Assembly (NCBI GenBank): GCA_020631735.1
Contig: CM036231.1
Coordinates: forward strand, 6,041,831 to 6,105,830
Direction: 5' to 3'
DNA from: Saccharum officinarum
Taxonomy: Eukaryota; Streptophyta; Magnoliopsida; Poales; Poaceae
Length of the DNA: 64,000 nt
Shown here in pieces: positions 34,438 to 45,066 of the stretch. Within the stretch, counting starts at the first letter, position 1. The number at the start of each line of letters is the position of its first letter. The notes under the pieces are model-generated. The model made no database searches. It saw only the letters and a program-made list of their open reading frames with translations, and was not told the DNA's origin. Made by a program: the position numbers and the translations under genes.

Positions 34438-34764
34438 TTCTACAAAAATATTTAGGGTTTAGGGTTTACAGTTTAAGGTTTAGGCATTACTAAGCATAAG
34501 AGATCGACTTACACATATTAGTTGGATATCATCTGGATATAAGTGTAGATCAAGGTAATCATGCAGCAACGGTATCGACCAACTCCTACTAACTTAATAC
34601 ATCTAATAACAAGTAACTAGAGAGTCTACATCATAGAGTCCACATAAAATTTTTCATAATTTTATTACACTCCTAAAATCTTGTACAAAAATAACAAAAA
34701 GCAACTGGAATCTCTCTCTCTCTATATATATGCATGTAATGAGGAAGAGTGAAGAAGGCCTAAA

Positions 34765-35062
34765 AATGATAACGTCAACACAATTATCATGCAAAATTAA
34801 GTGCTAAGGTTGAGGCTTCCAAAATGGACACATGTATATTAACTTAAATTCTTAAAAACATATTAAAATTTTTTTTGTCTTACCTTGTCATAAATAATCT
34901 AAGACTATATAAATTGATAAGAGTGTCGTATTCTTTTCATAGAAGATAAAGTAAGATGAAAGAAATCGTTCATTCTTTAATGTTAGGTATACATATCGTT
35001 CATGAATAATCGATGCAAATATATTTGAAAAACAAAGTGGACCCATTAATATGAATAGTTTC
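34765..35062. other. AT-rich stretch without features
   Basis: No gene or repeat recognised. A minus-strand open frame from the GC-rich block crosses the neighbouring microsatellite and ends at 34888 but has no support. Confidence 0.6.
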
Positions 35063-35230
35063 CTATATATATATACACATACATACATATATACATATGT
35101 ATATATGTAGATATATACATACATATATACACATATATATATACATATATATAGATATATACATATATATATACATATATATATACACATATATATACAT
35201 ATATATGTATATGTATATATGTATATATAT
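35063..35230. repeat. TA/CATA-rich microsatellite
   Basis: About 168 bp of almost pure alternating AT with interspersed AC steps (atatatac, acatacat). Open frames of Tyr/Ile repeats across it are artefacts. Confidence 0.95.
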
Positions 35231-35439
35231 CCGCCGCTGGCGGCGCCGGCGCCGGAAGCGCCGCCCCCGCAGCAGCGCTCCAGCAATGGCGCGCCGCTGC
35301 CCATGTCCAGGGCCGCCGGGGCCGTACCGACGCGTCTGGCCTTGGGGCAACAGTAGCCCAACGGACGCGGATGATGACGAACCTGGCGACGCAGACGCGG
35401 ACGATGACGAGGGCGGCGTGTGGCGGTTCTTGGGGCGGC
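35231..35439 (-). other. GC-rich leader or coding-like block split by the solo LTR
   Basis: With the solo LTR and one TSD copy removed, the minus strand carries an ATG at 37642, about 40 bp after a TATA box (37683-37688), followed by an open frame rich in Arg, Pro and Ala through 37576 and on from about 35434 to the microsatellite. No domain is recognisable. It could be the 5' leader of the TTTAGTCCC element or a host first exon, or open only because of its GC content. Confidence 0.35.
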
Positions 35440-36359
35440 TGTAAGGTCCTAGATGGCTAGAGAGGGGGTGAATAGCCTATAAAAATTCTACAAAATACAC
35501 TAAGCAAACTTGTTAGAATAACAAACGGCGTAAAGCGAGTTTTGCTTAGCCAAGGGTTGTGATGTAAGCCTCCTATCCACAAGTCTAGTAGATTATGATC
35601 TCTAGTTCACACAAGAGCTATGTCACTAATTTTACACTAAAGAGCAAGCTAACAACACTACTAGCTAAGCTACCACTAGAGCTACACAAGATAATCTAGT
35701 AAAGTAAATGCAAGAGAGAGGATTGTGATTCTTATACCGACGGAGGAGTGAAGATGTTGCCAATCACTAAGATAATATACAATCAATCAATATTGACAAC
35801 AATACAATATGGAGACCAATCACCGGGGGACAAGAGACACAATATTTTTGTTCACCCAGTGTTCACTTGTGCACCGACAAGCTACGTCACCGGTTGTGTC
35901 GACCAACACTTAGATGGTTTCCCGGTGTGACTCTCAAGTCACTTGCCCTTCAAGGCACGCCCCGCAAGGCACCGCAAGACACTACTCTCAAATGAGGTAA
36001 CTCAATGACACGCGCATTCCACTAGAGTTGCTTTTGGTGTCCCGCCGAGGAAAGCACAAGAACCTCTCACAATCAACCGGAGGTGGCCAAGAACAATCAC
36101 CTTCTCTTACCAATGCCTCCAATAATCTCTAAGCCAGCTAGAAGCGGTACTCTCCAAGAGTAATAAGAAATCCACCGGCTAAACCACCCACAAGTGCCAC
36201 TAGATGCCCTCAAGCTATGCAATGCACTTTAGGATCACTCAATCTCATTTTTGATTTGCAATCAAGCAAGAGAGATGAGTGGGAGGAGAAGCTTTTGCTC
36301 AAAAGATGCACAAGAGTGTTAGAAATGCCAAGAGACCTACCCAAGGGCTGGCCAACGAG

Positions 36360-36367
36360 TATTTATA
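36360..36367 (-). promoter_or_regulatory. TATA box in the solo LTR
   Basis: TATAAATA on the minus strand, about 50 bp downstream of its CCGGACGCG array. Confidence 0.7.
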
Positions 36368-36414
36368 AGCATCCCATACAAATAGAGCCGTTGCCACTCC
36401 ACTGAGCGTTTTTT

Positions 36415-36915
36415 CAGGACGACCGGACGCACCGGTCGAAACTGACCAGACGCACTCAACCGCGTCCGATCCCCCTGCACCGTCCATGTGTCCATCCAGA
36501 TTCAAACGTGACCACTAGATCCTCCAATGATCACTGCGCGCCAACGGTCAAACGCTATGACCGGACGCGCTGCTCAACTGACCGGACGCGCCGATGCGCA
36601 TAGCACCCGCGCCCGCGAAGCATCGACCGGACGCACTTCAGAAAATGACCGGACGCGATAGTGCCAGCGTCCGGTTGGAGTCCAGTAAGCTCCCTCGATG
36701 ACCGAATGCGTCTGATCATGTGTGACCAGACGCGCACCGCGTTCGATCGACCTTGCGAACTGCAGTTCCCTCAGGGCGCCTGACCGGACGCGCCGGTCCC
36801 GTGAGTGACCGGACGTACCGGTTGCAAACCCTAGCCCGCGCGCCTGACTGCTACGCTGTACAGACCGGACGTGTCTGGTCAAATCGTGACTGTGTCCGGT
36901 GTAGCGTCCGGTCAC
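36415..36915. repeat. CCGGACGCG motif array in the solo LTR
   Basis: About ten units, several decayed by C-to-T or G-to-A changes (gaccagacg, gaccgaatgcg, gttcgatcg). Confidence 0.85.
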
Positions 36916-37682
36916 CTCTGTGACCTCCGTTCGCCTCCGTTTCTGACTTCCGGCGTAGTGGAAAATAGGCATTTCATTTCCGGCGTAGTGTAAAACTCCA
37001 TGTGCTTGTGTGTTAGCTTTTTCTCAATCATTTTCAAAGGTTTTCTAGTTAGCTCACTAGGCCCTACATGCAATGCACTTCATGAATTCACCTAGTGGCA
37101 CCCGTGCGTCGAATAACCGATAAAACTTCCCCTCTTAATAGTTCGGCTATCGACCCTAAACCACTCACACCCTCTATGGTGTCTTGAGTGTAAAACAAAA
37201 TGGCCCTATGGTTATACCTTTGCCTTGAACCCATTTTGTTTCTCCAAATGATATGATCCACTTCATATCATCACATGACCGTCTTGATCCATCGATCTTG
37301 ACTTCACTTGCTCTTCACCGTTGCATCGGTCCATCGGTGCCAAGTCTTGGTCAAGCTTCACCATCGCATGGTCCTTCGCTTCAAAGCCTCGACTAGCCCT
37401 TCACCTTCACAACCGATCCATCGAGCCAAGCCTCATCTTGGTCTTCACCATTTTGGTCATATAAGTCAATGTCATTTCTCATATTCAATGACCACCTTTA
37501 TCTAAATCATCCACTTAGATATAAAGGTTAGTCCCAGGTTTCATCAATTAGCCAAAACCAAACTAGGGACTTTCAGCGGCGCTCGGGGCGGCGCGCAGCG
37601 GTGCTCGGGCGGCGGTGCGGGAGATCGACGGTGGCGGTTCATGTCTGCGCGCGGGTGGGAAGGAGAAGGAAGAAAGTCGGGC

Positions 37683-37688
37683 TTTATA
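37683..37688 (-). promoter_or_regulatory. Putative TATA box next to the TTTAGTCCC hairpin
   Basis: CCTATAAAG on the minus strand lies 41 bp before the ATG at 37642 and directly beside the hairpin at 37695. It is a plausible promoter for the GC-rich leader. Confidence 0.45.
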
Positions 37689-37694
37689 GGCCAG

Positions 37695-37866
37695 GGACCT
37701 TTAGTCCCAGGTCTGGCCACTGCCCGGGACTAAAGGGGCTTTAGTTCCGGTTCCAGCCACGAACCGGGACTAAAGGGTGAGACCTTTAGTCCCGGTTCGT
37801 GGCTGGAACCGGGACTAAAGCCCCTTTTAGTCCTAGCCGGTGGCCAGACCCAGGACTAAAGGTCCT
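37695..37866. repeat. Long TTTAGTCCCGG hairpin, about 170 bp
   Basis: The two halves are near-perfect reverse complements around about 37785: ggacctttagtcc ... gaaccgggactaaag on the left and its mirror on the right, with a 7-base loop. A transcript would fold into a long double strand, a likely source of small RNAs. Confidence 0.9.
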
Positions 37867-37910
37867 TCCACCAAATTCTGGCGCCTGTTTAGGCGCCAGA
37901 ATTTGGTGGA
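37867..37910. repeat. Perfect 20-bp hairpin
   Basis: tccaccaaattctggcgcct and its exact reverse complement are separated by gttt, directly adjoining the larger hairpin. Confidence 0.95.
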
Positions 37911-39360
37911 TTTTTTTTCACCTTTTTTTCCTTTCATCTTTCTAAATGCATAGTAAATTAAATATTTATCATAATTTTTTTTTCAAAAATACATATTAGT
38001 TTAGTTTGACTCTATTGTGCATTACATAAATTGTAAACACTTTTTTTCAAATATTTTATATTATCCAAAATAAATGTTATTTATAATGAATATTGTGTTA
38101 ATGCAAAAAATATAATGGGCAATTAAAATATATAAAATTGTTGTCTTTCGATAGAAAATTTGTTTTTGGGTCATTTGGACGTTAAACTTTTATTTCTTCA
38201 ATAATAATTATCCAAATGCGCGACATTAATTGTCTAAATTTGAAAATTTAAATTTTTTAGAGATACACGTCAGTTTTTAAAACTCTGGATGGTCTCGAAT
38301 GGAAACTCATGAATACAAAGTTTGTTCCACTCATCAAGACCTACATTTGGTCTAATGGTCAACTTTTTATTTGTAAAAGTTTGAACCACTCAATTTTGAA
38401 TTTTGAAAGAATTTATAGACAAACGCCGGTTTTCGGAACCCTGGATGGTCTCGACTAGAAAAGTCATGAATATCAATATTGTTCCACTCATCAAGATCTA
38501 CATTTCATACATAGACCATTTTTGTATTTGACAAAGTATTGGCAAAGTGTAGTTGAAAATCCACAATTCCCACATATAGTTTCATATAGTTTGTGTGAGA
38601 TTCAAGATTTGGTGAGTATTATTTATTTAAACTTTTTCAAATAGAAAAATGGTCTATATAAAAAGTTTGGATCTTGATGAGCTCTAACATCTTGGTATTC
38701 CAAAATTTTTCATTTCAAGTCATTTAGTCTGTCATTTGACCAAGTCTGACCAAAACCCGTCTTGGATTTTGAAAACATGTGTCTGGAACTTGCTAAAATT
38801 TATCCAGATAAAAATATGGTCCATGTATCAAATGTAGATCTTGATGAGCTCTAACAACTTGGTATTCAAAAGTTTTTCATTTGAAGTCATCAAATAGGTC
38901 ATTTGACCAAGTTTGATCAAAGTCAAAACATTGATTTTAGAAACAAACACTTTGACCGAACCATGGATGGTCTCGAATGGAAAACTCATGAATACAAAGT
39001 TTGTTCCACTCATCAAAACCTACATTTGATCTAATGGTCAACTTTTCATTTGTAAAAGTTTGAACCACTCAATTTTGAATTTTGAAAGAATTCATAGATA
39101 AACGCCGGTTTTCGGAACCCTAGATGGTCTCGACTGGAAAAGTCATGAATACCAATATTGTTCCACTCATCAAGATCTACATTTCATATATAGACCATTT
39201 TTGCATTTGACAAAGTGTTGAAAAAGTATAGTTGAAAATCCACAATTCCCACATATAGCAAAGTTTGAACCACTCAAATTTGAAATTTTAACACATAATA
39301 TTACAATTATATTACACAAGATGTCAAATACATATTATTAATTTGAGTTCACTATCTATA
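37911..39360. other. Non-coding CACTA-type interior with a direct repeat
   Basis: AT-rich, no ORF. A roughly 293-bp segment at 38287-38579 recurs at 38965-39258 with few changes (ggatggtctcgaatggaaa ... cccacatatag). Shorter related phrases (catcaagatctacattt) occur between. It lies downstream of the tnp2 fragment on the minus strand. Confidence 0.75.
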
Positions 39361-40985
39361 TCAAGTGGGCACAGTGGTAAACTTTTTCTTGATGTAATAC
39401 CCTTGGTTGTGATCATTCCGTAACCATGGAGTGTCCTCAGCAGCGAGCAGGATGCTGGGGTCTTTGGCCACACAGAAGGGTGGGATTCGTTCATCTTTTT
39501 CATAATCCTCTGACACGTCTGACTTGTATTCAATTCTCATGATGTTTGTTTTCCCTGTAAGAACTATGTGGCGCTTTGGCTCGTTAGTTTTTTTCTTGTC
39601 GTGTTTCCCTCTCTTGGGTTTTGTAGACATGTCTTTCACATAGAACACCTGATTCACATCAGCAGCAAGGACGAATGGATCATTTCTATACCCAATATTG
39701 TTGAGGTCCACTATTGTTATTTCGTACTCCTTATCGACTGATATCCCTCCATTCATCTTCACCCATTGGCATCGGAATAAAGGGACTTTAAAATTATGTG
39801 CATAGTCTAGTTCCCAAATCTCCTCTATGCGACCATAATATGTGTTTATGTTCCCATTCGGTTCTGTAGCATCCACGTGGACACCACTGTTTTGGTTGGT
39901 ACTCTTTTTATCTTGGGATACGGTGTAAAATATATTTCCATTTATCTCATACCCTTTGTACGTGAGGACGTGCCACGCTGGTTGCCTAGCCAACAAATAC
40001 AGTTCATCTCCAATAGTTTTATCACCCTGACATTTTTTGTGCAACCAATCACCGAATGTCTCCAGGTGATGACGTGTAATCCAAGCCTCATTCTTCCTAG
40101 GATTTTTGGATCATACAAAATTCATGTGTTTCTCAATATACGGTTCCAGCACAGTGGAGTTTCGAAGAACTGTGCAGTGCGCTTTATTGACAGAATCATC
40201 ACCCTGGCTGATATATGTTTTCTTTCCTAGTGTACCCTTTCTACCAAGTCTCCCCTCATACCGTGATTCAGGAAGACCAATCAGGTCAAGGTCAGGAATG
40301 AAGTCCACACAGAACTCAATGACCTCCTCTATCTCGTATCCCTTAGCAATGCTTCCTTCTGGCCGACCCCGCTGGTGAACATATTTTTCAGTACACCCAT
40401 AAATCTCTCTAAGGGAAACATGTTGTGTAGGAACACAGGACCTAGGATATTAATCTCTTTGACCAGATGAACTAGGAGATGTGTCATGATATCAAAGAAG
40501 GATGGAGGGAACACCAACTCAAAGCTGACAAGACATTGAACCACATCATTCTGTAGAGTAGCTAGATCAAAAGGATTGATTGCCTTCTGAGAAATTGCAT
40601 TGAGGAATACACACAGCTTCATGGTGGCCAGACATACATGTGGAGGTAGAATTCCTCTTAAGGCAACCGGAAGCAGTTGCGTCATAATCACGTGGCAGTC
40701 GTGCGATTTTAAGTTGAAAAATTTCTTCTCCGGCACATTTATTATACGCTTTATATTGGAGGAGAACCCAAATGGGACTTTGATGCTGCTTAGGCACTCA
40801 AACATGCTTTCCTTCTCCTCATTGCTAAGAGTGTAGCTAGCAGGTCTTAAGTAATGACGTCCATCATTTGTCTTCTCTGGATGCAGGTTGTCTCGTTCTT
40901 TCATGCGCTTCAAGTCCTCTCGTGCCTCAAGGGTATCCTTAGGCTTTCAAAACACACCCATGAACCCTAGGAGATTGACACAAAG
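39361..40985 (-). pseudogene. CACTA tnp2 transposase, C-terminal half (DUF4218, DUF4216)
   Basis: Reading leftwards, 40985-40330 encodes the end of the transposase core (NLLGFMG, a TGA at about 40947, then DLKRMKERDNL) and a DUF4218 region (FFDIMTHLLVHL, LERFMGVLKN). A frameshift near 40380 leads to the linker (RGRPEGSIAKGY) with a TAG near 40110. 40044-39361 encodes DUF4216 (YYGRIEEIWELDY, KVPLFRCQW, QVFYVKDMSTKPKR). These are the normal C-terminal domains of tnp2-type CACTA transposases. The catalytic N-terminal half is absent because the gypsy LTR at 40986 interrupts the coding sequence. Non-functional. Confidence 0.88.
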
Positions 40986-43900
40986 TGTAGCAGAACCTCC
41001 TAAATTATATGGCCCACATGCACCTGTCATTGTCCCTAAGACCTCTGACAGCGATACATGCACACCAAATAACTTAAGAAGATCTATCGGGTGCCCTCAC
41101 AGGACCCTGATTAAACTACATTTAACAACCCATACCAGGATCAACAAAGGAGTAACTACAACATTACAACATTTGTACAAAACGTTACATCAGAGTGCGG
41201 AAGAATAATAACAATAAATTTACAAATCATGATTAAGTTAACTTTTTACAAACTTAACTTGTATTGCGGAAGTCGAGTAGAACTACAGAAGACAACTTAG
41301 GTAGAACACCTAAGTCAGGAGAGGACAATCAAATCATATCAAGCCCACTGACATGACCTAATTAGCAGCACCAGTTAGCACCTGCAACAGGGGTTAACAA
41401 ACCCTGAGTACGAGAGTACTCAACAAGACTTACCCGACAAAGACAAAGACTCCAAGGGCATGCTAGCTTTAGGGAATCAAGGTACGGGTATTCCAGAATC
41501 AAATTTTCTTTTGCAGAAAAGCTTACTAAGGTAAGTCCTTATCTTCAATATTTTACTTTTACCATTGATGGTTTATTAACCAATTCTAGGTGATCCTAAT
41601 CCAGATCAAAGTAATTATCATAAAAACCTTTCTCATTCTTTCTTTCAATTCCAGTTCTTAACTATGATGCAAGTCAGGTGATCAAGTCTCCATAACCGAG
41701 GAGCAACGACGATTCGAACCGATTATACCCAGCTGGGGATCCCTAACCTCACGACATATGTAGAACCGAATCTTGCATATATCAACCCTCATTTAGATCT
41801 CCCAAAACCAGAATATGTCCATCGCCACCCGAGAGTACAGTACTCCTCGAACCCGACCAAATTCTAGCCCCGAGGGTACACGCTACTCTCGCCATCTCTC
41901 CACTCCTAGTGCGAGGTTAGACGTTCTCGTAATGGAATCACCAACATTTTGGGCTTACCCAAGGCATGAAGCTAGTTGCAAAGTCTTGAACACAACAGAC
42001 TTATAACGAACGGTCCTTAGTCGACAAGGCGGAAACATTACATTGAGACTCCTTTCCCAATGCATGTTAGCAGTGGCCAAACCACCCGCCCGATCTTTCA
42101 AGTTCATTCTCATATTTCAATATTCATTCAATATGTCATCATGGCTATATAAACATTGCATTTAAAAGCTTAACTTCTAAGCATAGCGAAGCATACTACG
42201 CATTTTCCGTAAAACAGTATCAAGGTTGATATCACAATAATCAAGGATGATAATGCAGCAATTAGGTTATCACTCAACTCCTAATTACTTAATGCAGTAA
42301 ACCATATTATAAATAATAAAACATTTGTAAAATTCAAGGTAGGGTTTAAATGCACCGGGGCTTGCCTTCGTTGCAGCGGTGGTTAGTTCTCGTAGAAGTC
42401 AAGTTTGACACCAACACCTCGAGTGTATTACCTTCTCCGAAGCTTGATCGACATGATCCAAAACACTCTCGTATGCACTACACGTAATAAAAATGATGCG
42501 ATGCTTAATATGATGAAATGCATGTCATGATGCATGACGCATGATGATGAATAAGGCATAGCATACAAGAGACATTTAGAAAAGATAAACATCAGTTATC
42601 TACTTGAGTACAACTTTCCTTCGCGGTACAGTTGTAAGCTAACAAGGTTAATTTAAAGGTTAACTAACCATAACTTTGTTTTTACCCAAGAGGTTGCATC
42701 TAATAACAAGTAATCTTATCACAAGACCACTAAATAGTAACATAAATAAGTTATTAACTACTAAAGACCTAAGTTAATGACACTAACTATCATTAACAAA
42801 TCCTAGTTAACAAGTCAATCATAACTTAAGCAATTAATTAAAGTGCCAAGGGTCATTACATGTTAATGACCCAAGGTTATCACTCAATCCCAAAAGAGCA
42901 CACAACACTTAAAGTTATTGATTTAACATTTAATTACTATTTAATTAATTAGGGAATAATTAATAGTTGATCAAACTTTACCTAAACAAGCTCAAACTTT
43001 TTCCATATATTAAGAATGACTTAAAACAGTGTCACAATAAATTTCATCATTTTTGGATTAATAAATTAATTATTAAAATTCATGGAAGTTGCATTTAATC
43101 TTTATTGGAACTAATTAAATCTACTGCACAAAGTAATCAAATTTAGGGTTTAACATTTTTCCTAGATAGTTTGCACATTGAGAAGCTTACACAAAAATTT
43201 TTAGAAATTTTGGAACTCTACACAATTTTTAATGAAATAAACAAATAGTATCACTATTCAAAATTTTGAAAAAGAAAAACAAAAACCGAACTCGGGCCGA
43301 TTCTCCTTTTTCTCCCGCGGTCCGGCCCAGCTGGTCAGCCCGCTCGCCCGCGCCTTCGCCCGTACCCGTGCTCGGCCCAGCCGCGCGGCCCAGCAGCGGC
43401 CTGCCTCTGCCCGCGCGCGTCTGCCTGTCCCTCTCTCTCTGACAGCGCGGTCCCGCCTGTCATCCCTCACCTCTGTCTCCCTCTCGCTCTCCCGCACGCT
43501 CACTCGCTCTCCCACGGTGGCCGGCTGGTGACCGGTGCCTCGGTCGACAAACCGACTCTACCAACACCTTCTACACCACCCCACGACTCCATTTTGCTAC
43601 TAAACACCCTGGCTCGAGCTCTAGCAACTAGCGAGCGACGGCGATGGCGGCACGGTGGTCACGAGAGCAGCACGCCGGCGCCTACAAAGTGGTAGAGACT
43701 AAATTGGAGGGTCGGGAAGCATCAACGGCTCACCGTGGTTGCAGTGAAGCTCTCGATGGCGACGGGGAGCGGCTGGAGTGGTCTGGCCACGGGAAGGCGA
43801 GGATGGCGGGCAGTCGCCGGAGTTGAGCATGGGAACAGGCGGTGCGGGAGCTCGGGTGCGAAAACAGTGAATGCAAGCGGTCCACAAGATGCGCAAGGCC

Positions 43901-45051
43901 GAGGCGGAGCTAATGGTGCAGTTGGCGTGGCCAGAGACGGCTTGGTGGCGGCAGCGGCGAGCGGCGGAGCTGCGGTGGCGGCGGTGGCGAAAACGAACAA
44001 GGTCACGGTGAACGTTCGGTATTTATAGCAGGCGGTCGTGACTACATAGCAGCACTGCTACATCGTCGCGCTGGCGATTCTAGGCGCGCCTGGAAGCTGG
44101 GCGAAGCCGTCCGGTGTCTCGCCGGCGCCCATATCGGCCGGTGGCCGTCGGTGATTGGCGCGACACTGTAGCACCCCCCCAAATTTTGAATTTTCAAACT
44201 GTTTTCTAAAATTACTCTCAAATTCATGTAACAACTTGAAAACTTCCAATCTATGAAATCTTCAGAATTTCAAGCTTTACAAGTTTTGTATTGAACACTT
44301 TTTCAAATTCTTATTGGATTTTGAAATTTGAGTTTAAATTCAAAAGGGGACAAAATTTTCAGATTTGGTAATTTAGAAATTACTTTTGATTTTATATTGA
44401 AACTTCAAAATCTCCAAACATCAAAGTTGTATATCTTGACCAGACCTACAACTTTGATGTTCAAAACTTTTTCAAACTCTACCTCTATTTTGAAATCTTA
44501 GTTTGGGGACAAAAATAAGTTAAATCTGAAATTTGTTTATTTTCAAAAATTGCTCCACATTTTACACTAAAACTTTGAAAACTCAAAACACCAAAGTTGT
44601 AGCCCTTGAAAAGTTCTACAAACTTGGTTTTAAACTTTTTCCCAAATTTTGCTTAGATTTTGAATTATTCAAAAGGGGTAAAATAGGGTTTTGAAATTGA
44701 GGGTTTTGAATTCAATTGATTATTCTTTTTAACTAAACATGATTAATTATTTAACACTAATAAAACATTATTTCATGTGATAAGAAACATGGCATTATTA
44801 ATGTATTAAGCATACTAATAAAAATAACATATCACATCACTATTGAAACATGTAAAACACGTATATAAAACATGAAACATTCTATTGCAACATATGAAAC
44901 ACTACCAGCAACACATGAAACATCACTATGCAACAGAGACCTGATATATGAAACATTGCTTATGCAACATGAAATGCATCTTATGCCTTGATGTATGCAT
45001 GATCAGTACTTAATCAAGTTTTAACTGCTTTCTAACATCTGGGATGTTACA
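40986..45051 (-). repeat. Ty3/gypsy 3' LTR, about 4.07 kb
   Basis: On the minus strand it begins TGTAACATCCC at 45051, directly after a polypurine tract, and ends CTGCTACA at 40986, giving TGTA...TACA ends. The left flank caaag (40981-40985) is the candidate TSD, and the other copy would lie beyond the N gap. The left boundary is exactly where tnp2 coding sequence breaks off. Length and sequence style (TGTAAC start, GC-rich promoter section at 43280-44160) fit grass chromovirus elements, though clade cannot be proven without pol. No ORF of interest inside. Confidence 0.8.
44020..44028 (-). promoter_or_regulatory. TATA box in the gypsy LTR
   Basis: CTATAAATA on the minus strand, at the edge of the GC-rich part of the LTR. 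Confidence 0.65.
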
Positions 45052-45066
45052 CTATCCCCCTTAAAG
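45052..45066 (-). promoter_or_regulatory. Polypurine tract of the gypsy element
   Basis: CTTTAAGGGGGATAG on the minus strand abuts the TGTAAC start of the LTR. Confidence 0.85.

Larger units (their letters stand above)
29688..34764. repeat. Right arm of the 5.1-kb inverted repeat
   Basis: Reverse complement of 1-5075, 5,077 bp against 5,075 because of two homopolymer differences. Unlike the left arm it continues beyond 29688 into the rest of the membrane-protein gene and the LTR element. Past 34764 its flank is AT-rich sequence that cannot be compared because the window starts. Confidence 0.95.
35440..37575 (-). mobile_element. Solo LTR, 2,136 bp, TSD GCGGC
   Basis: Starts TGAAAG at 37575 and ends TTACA at 35440 on the minus strand. 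It is flanked by GCGGC at 35435-35439 and 37576-37580. It shares the overall plan of the gag-only element LTRs: similar ends (gatggctagag near 35450, like gatggcggactagag), the CCGGACGCG array (36415-36915) and the TATA box, but differs in length and much of the sequence. It is therefore a related family or an older member. No second LTR or internal region is present, so it formed by LTR-LTR recombination. Confidence 0.9.

Noticed and set aside
34888..35361. Open frame with long Tyr/Ile repeats
   Set aside because: It is a translation of the TA/CATA microsatellite.
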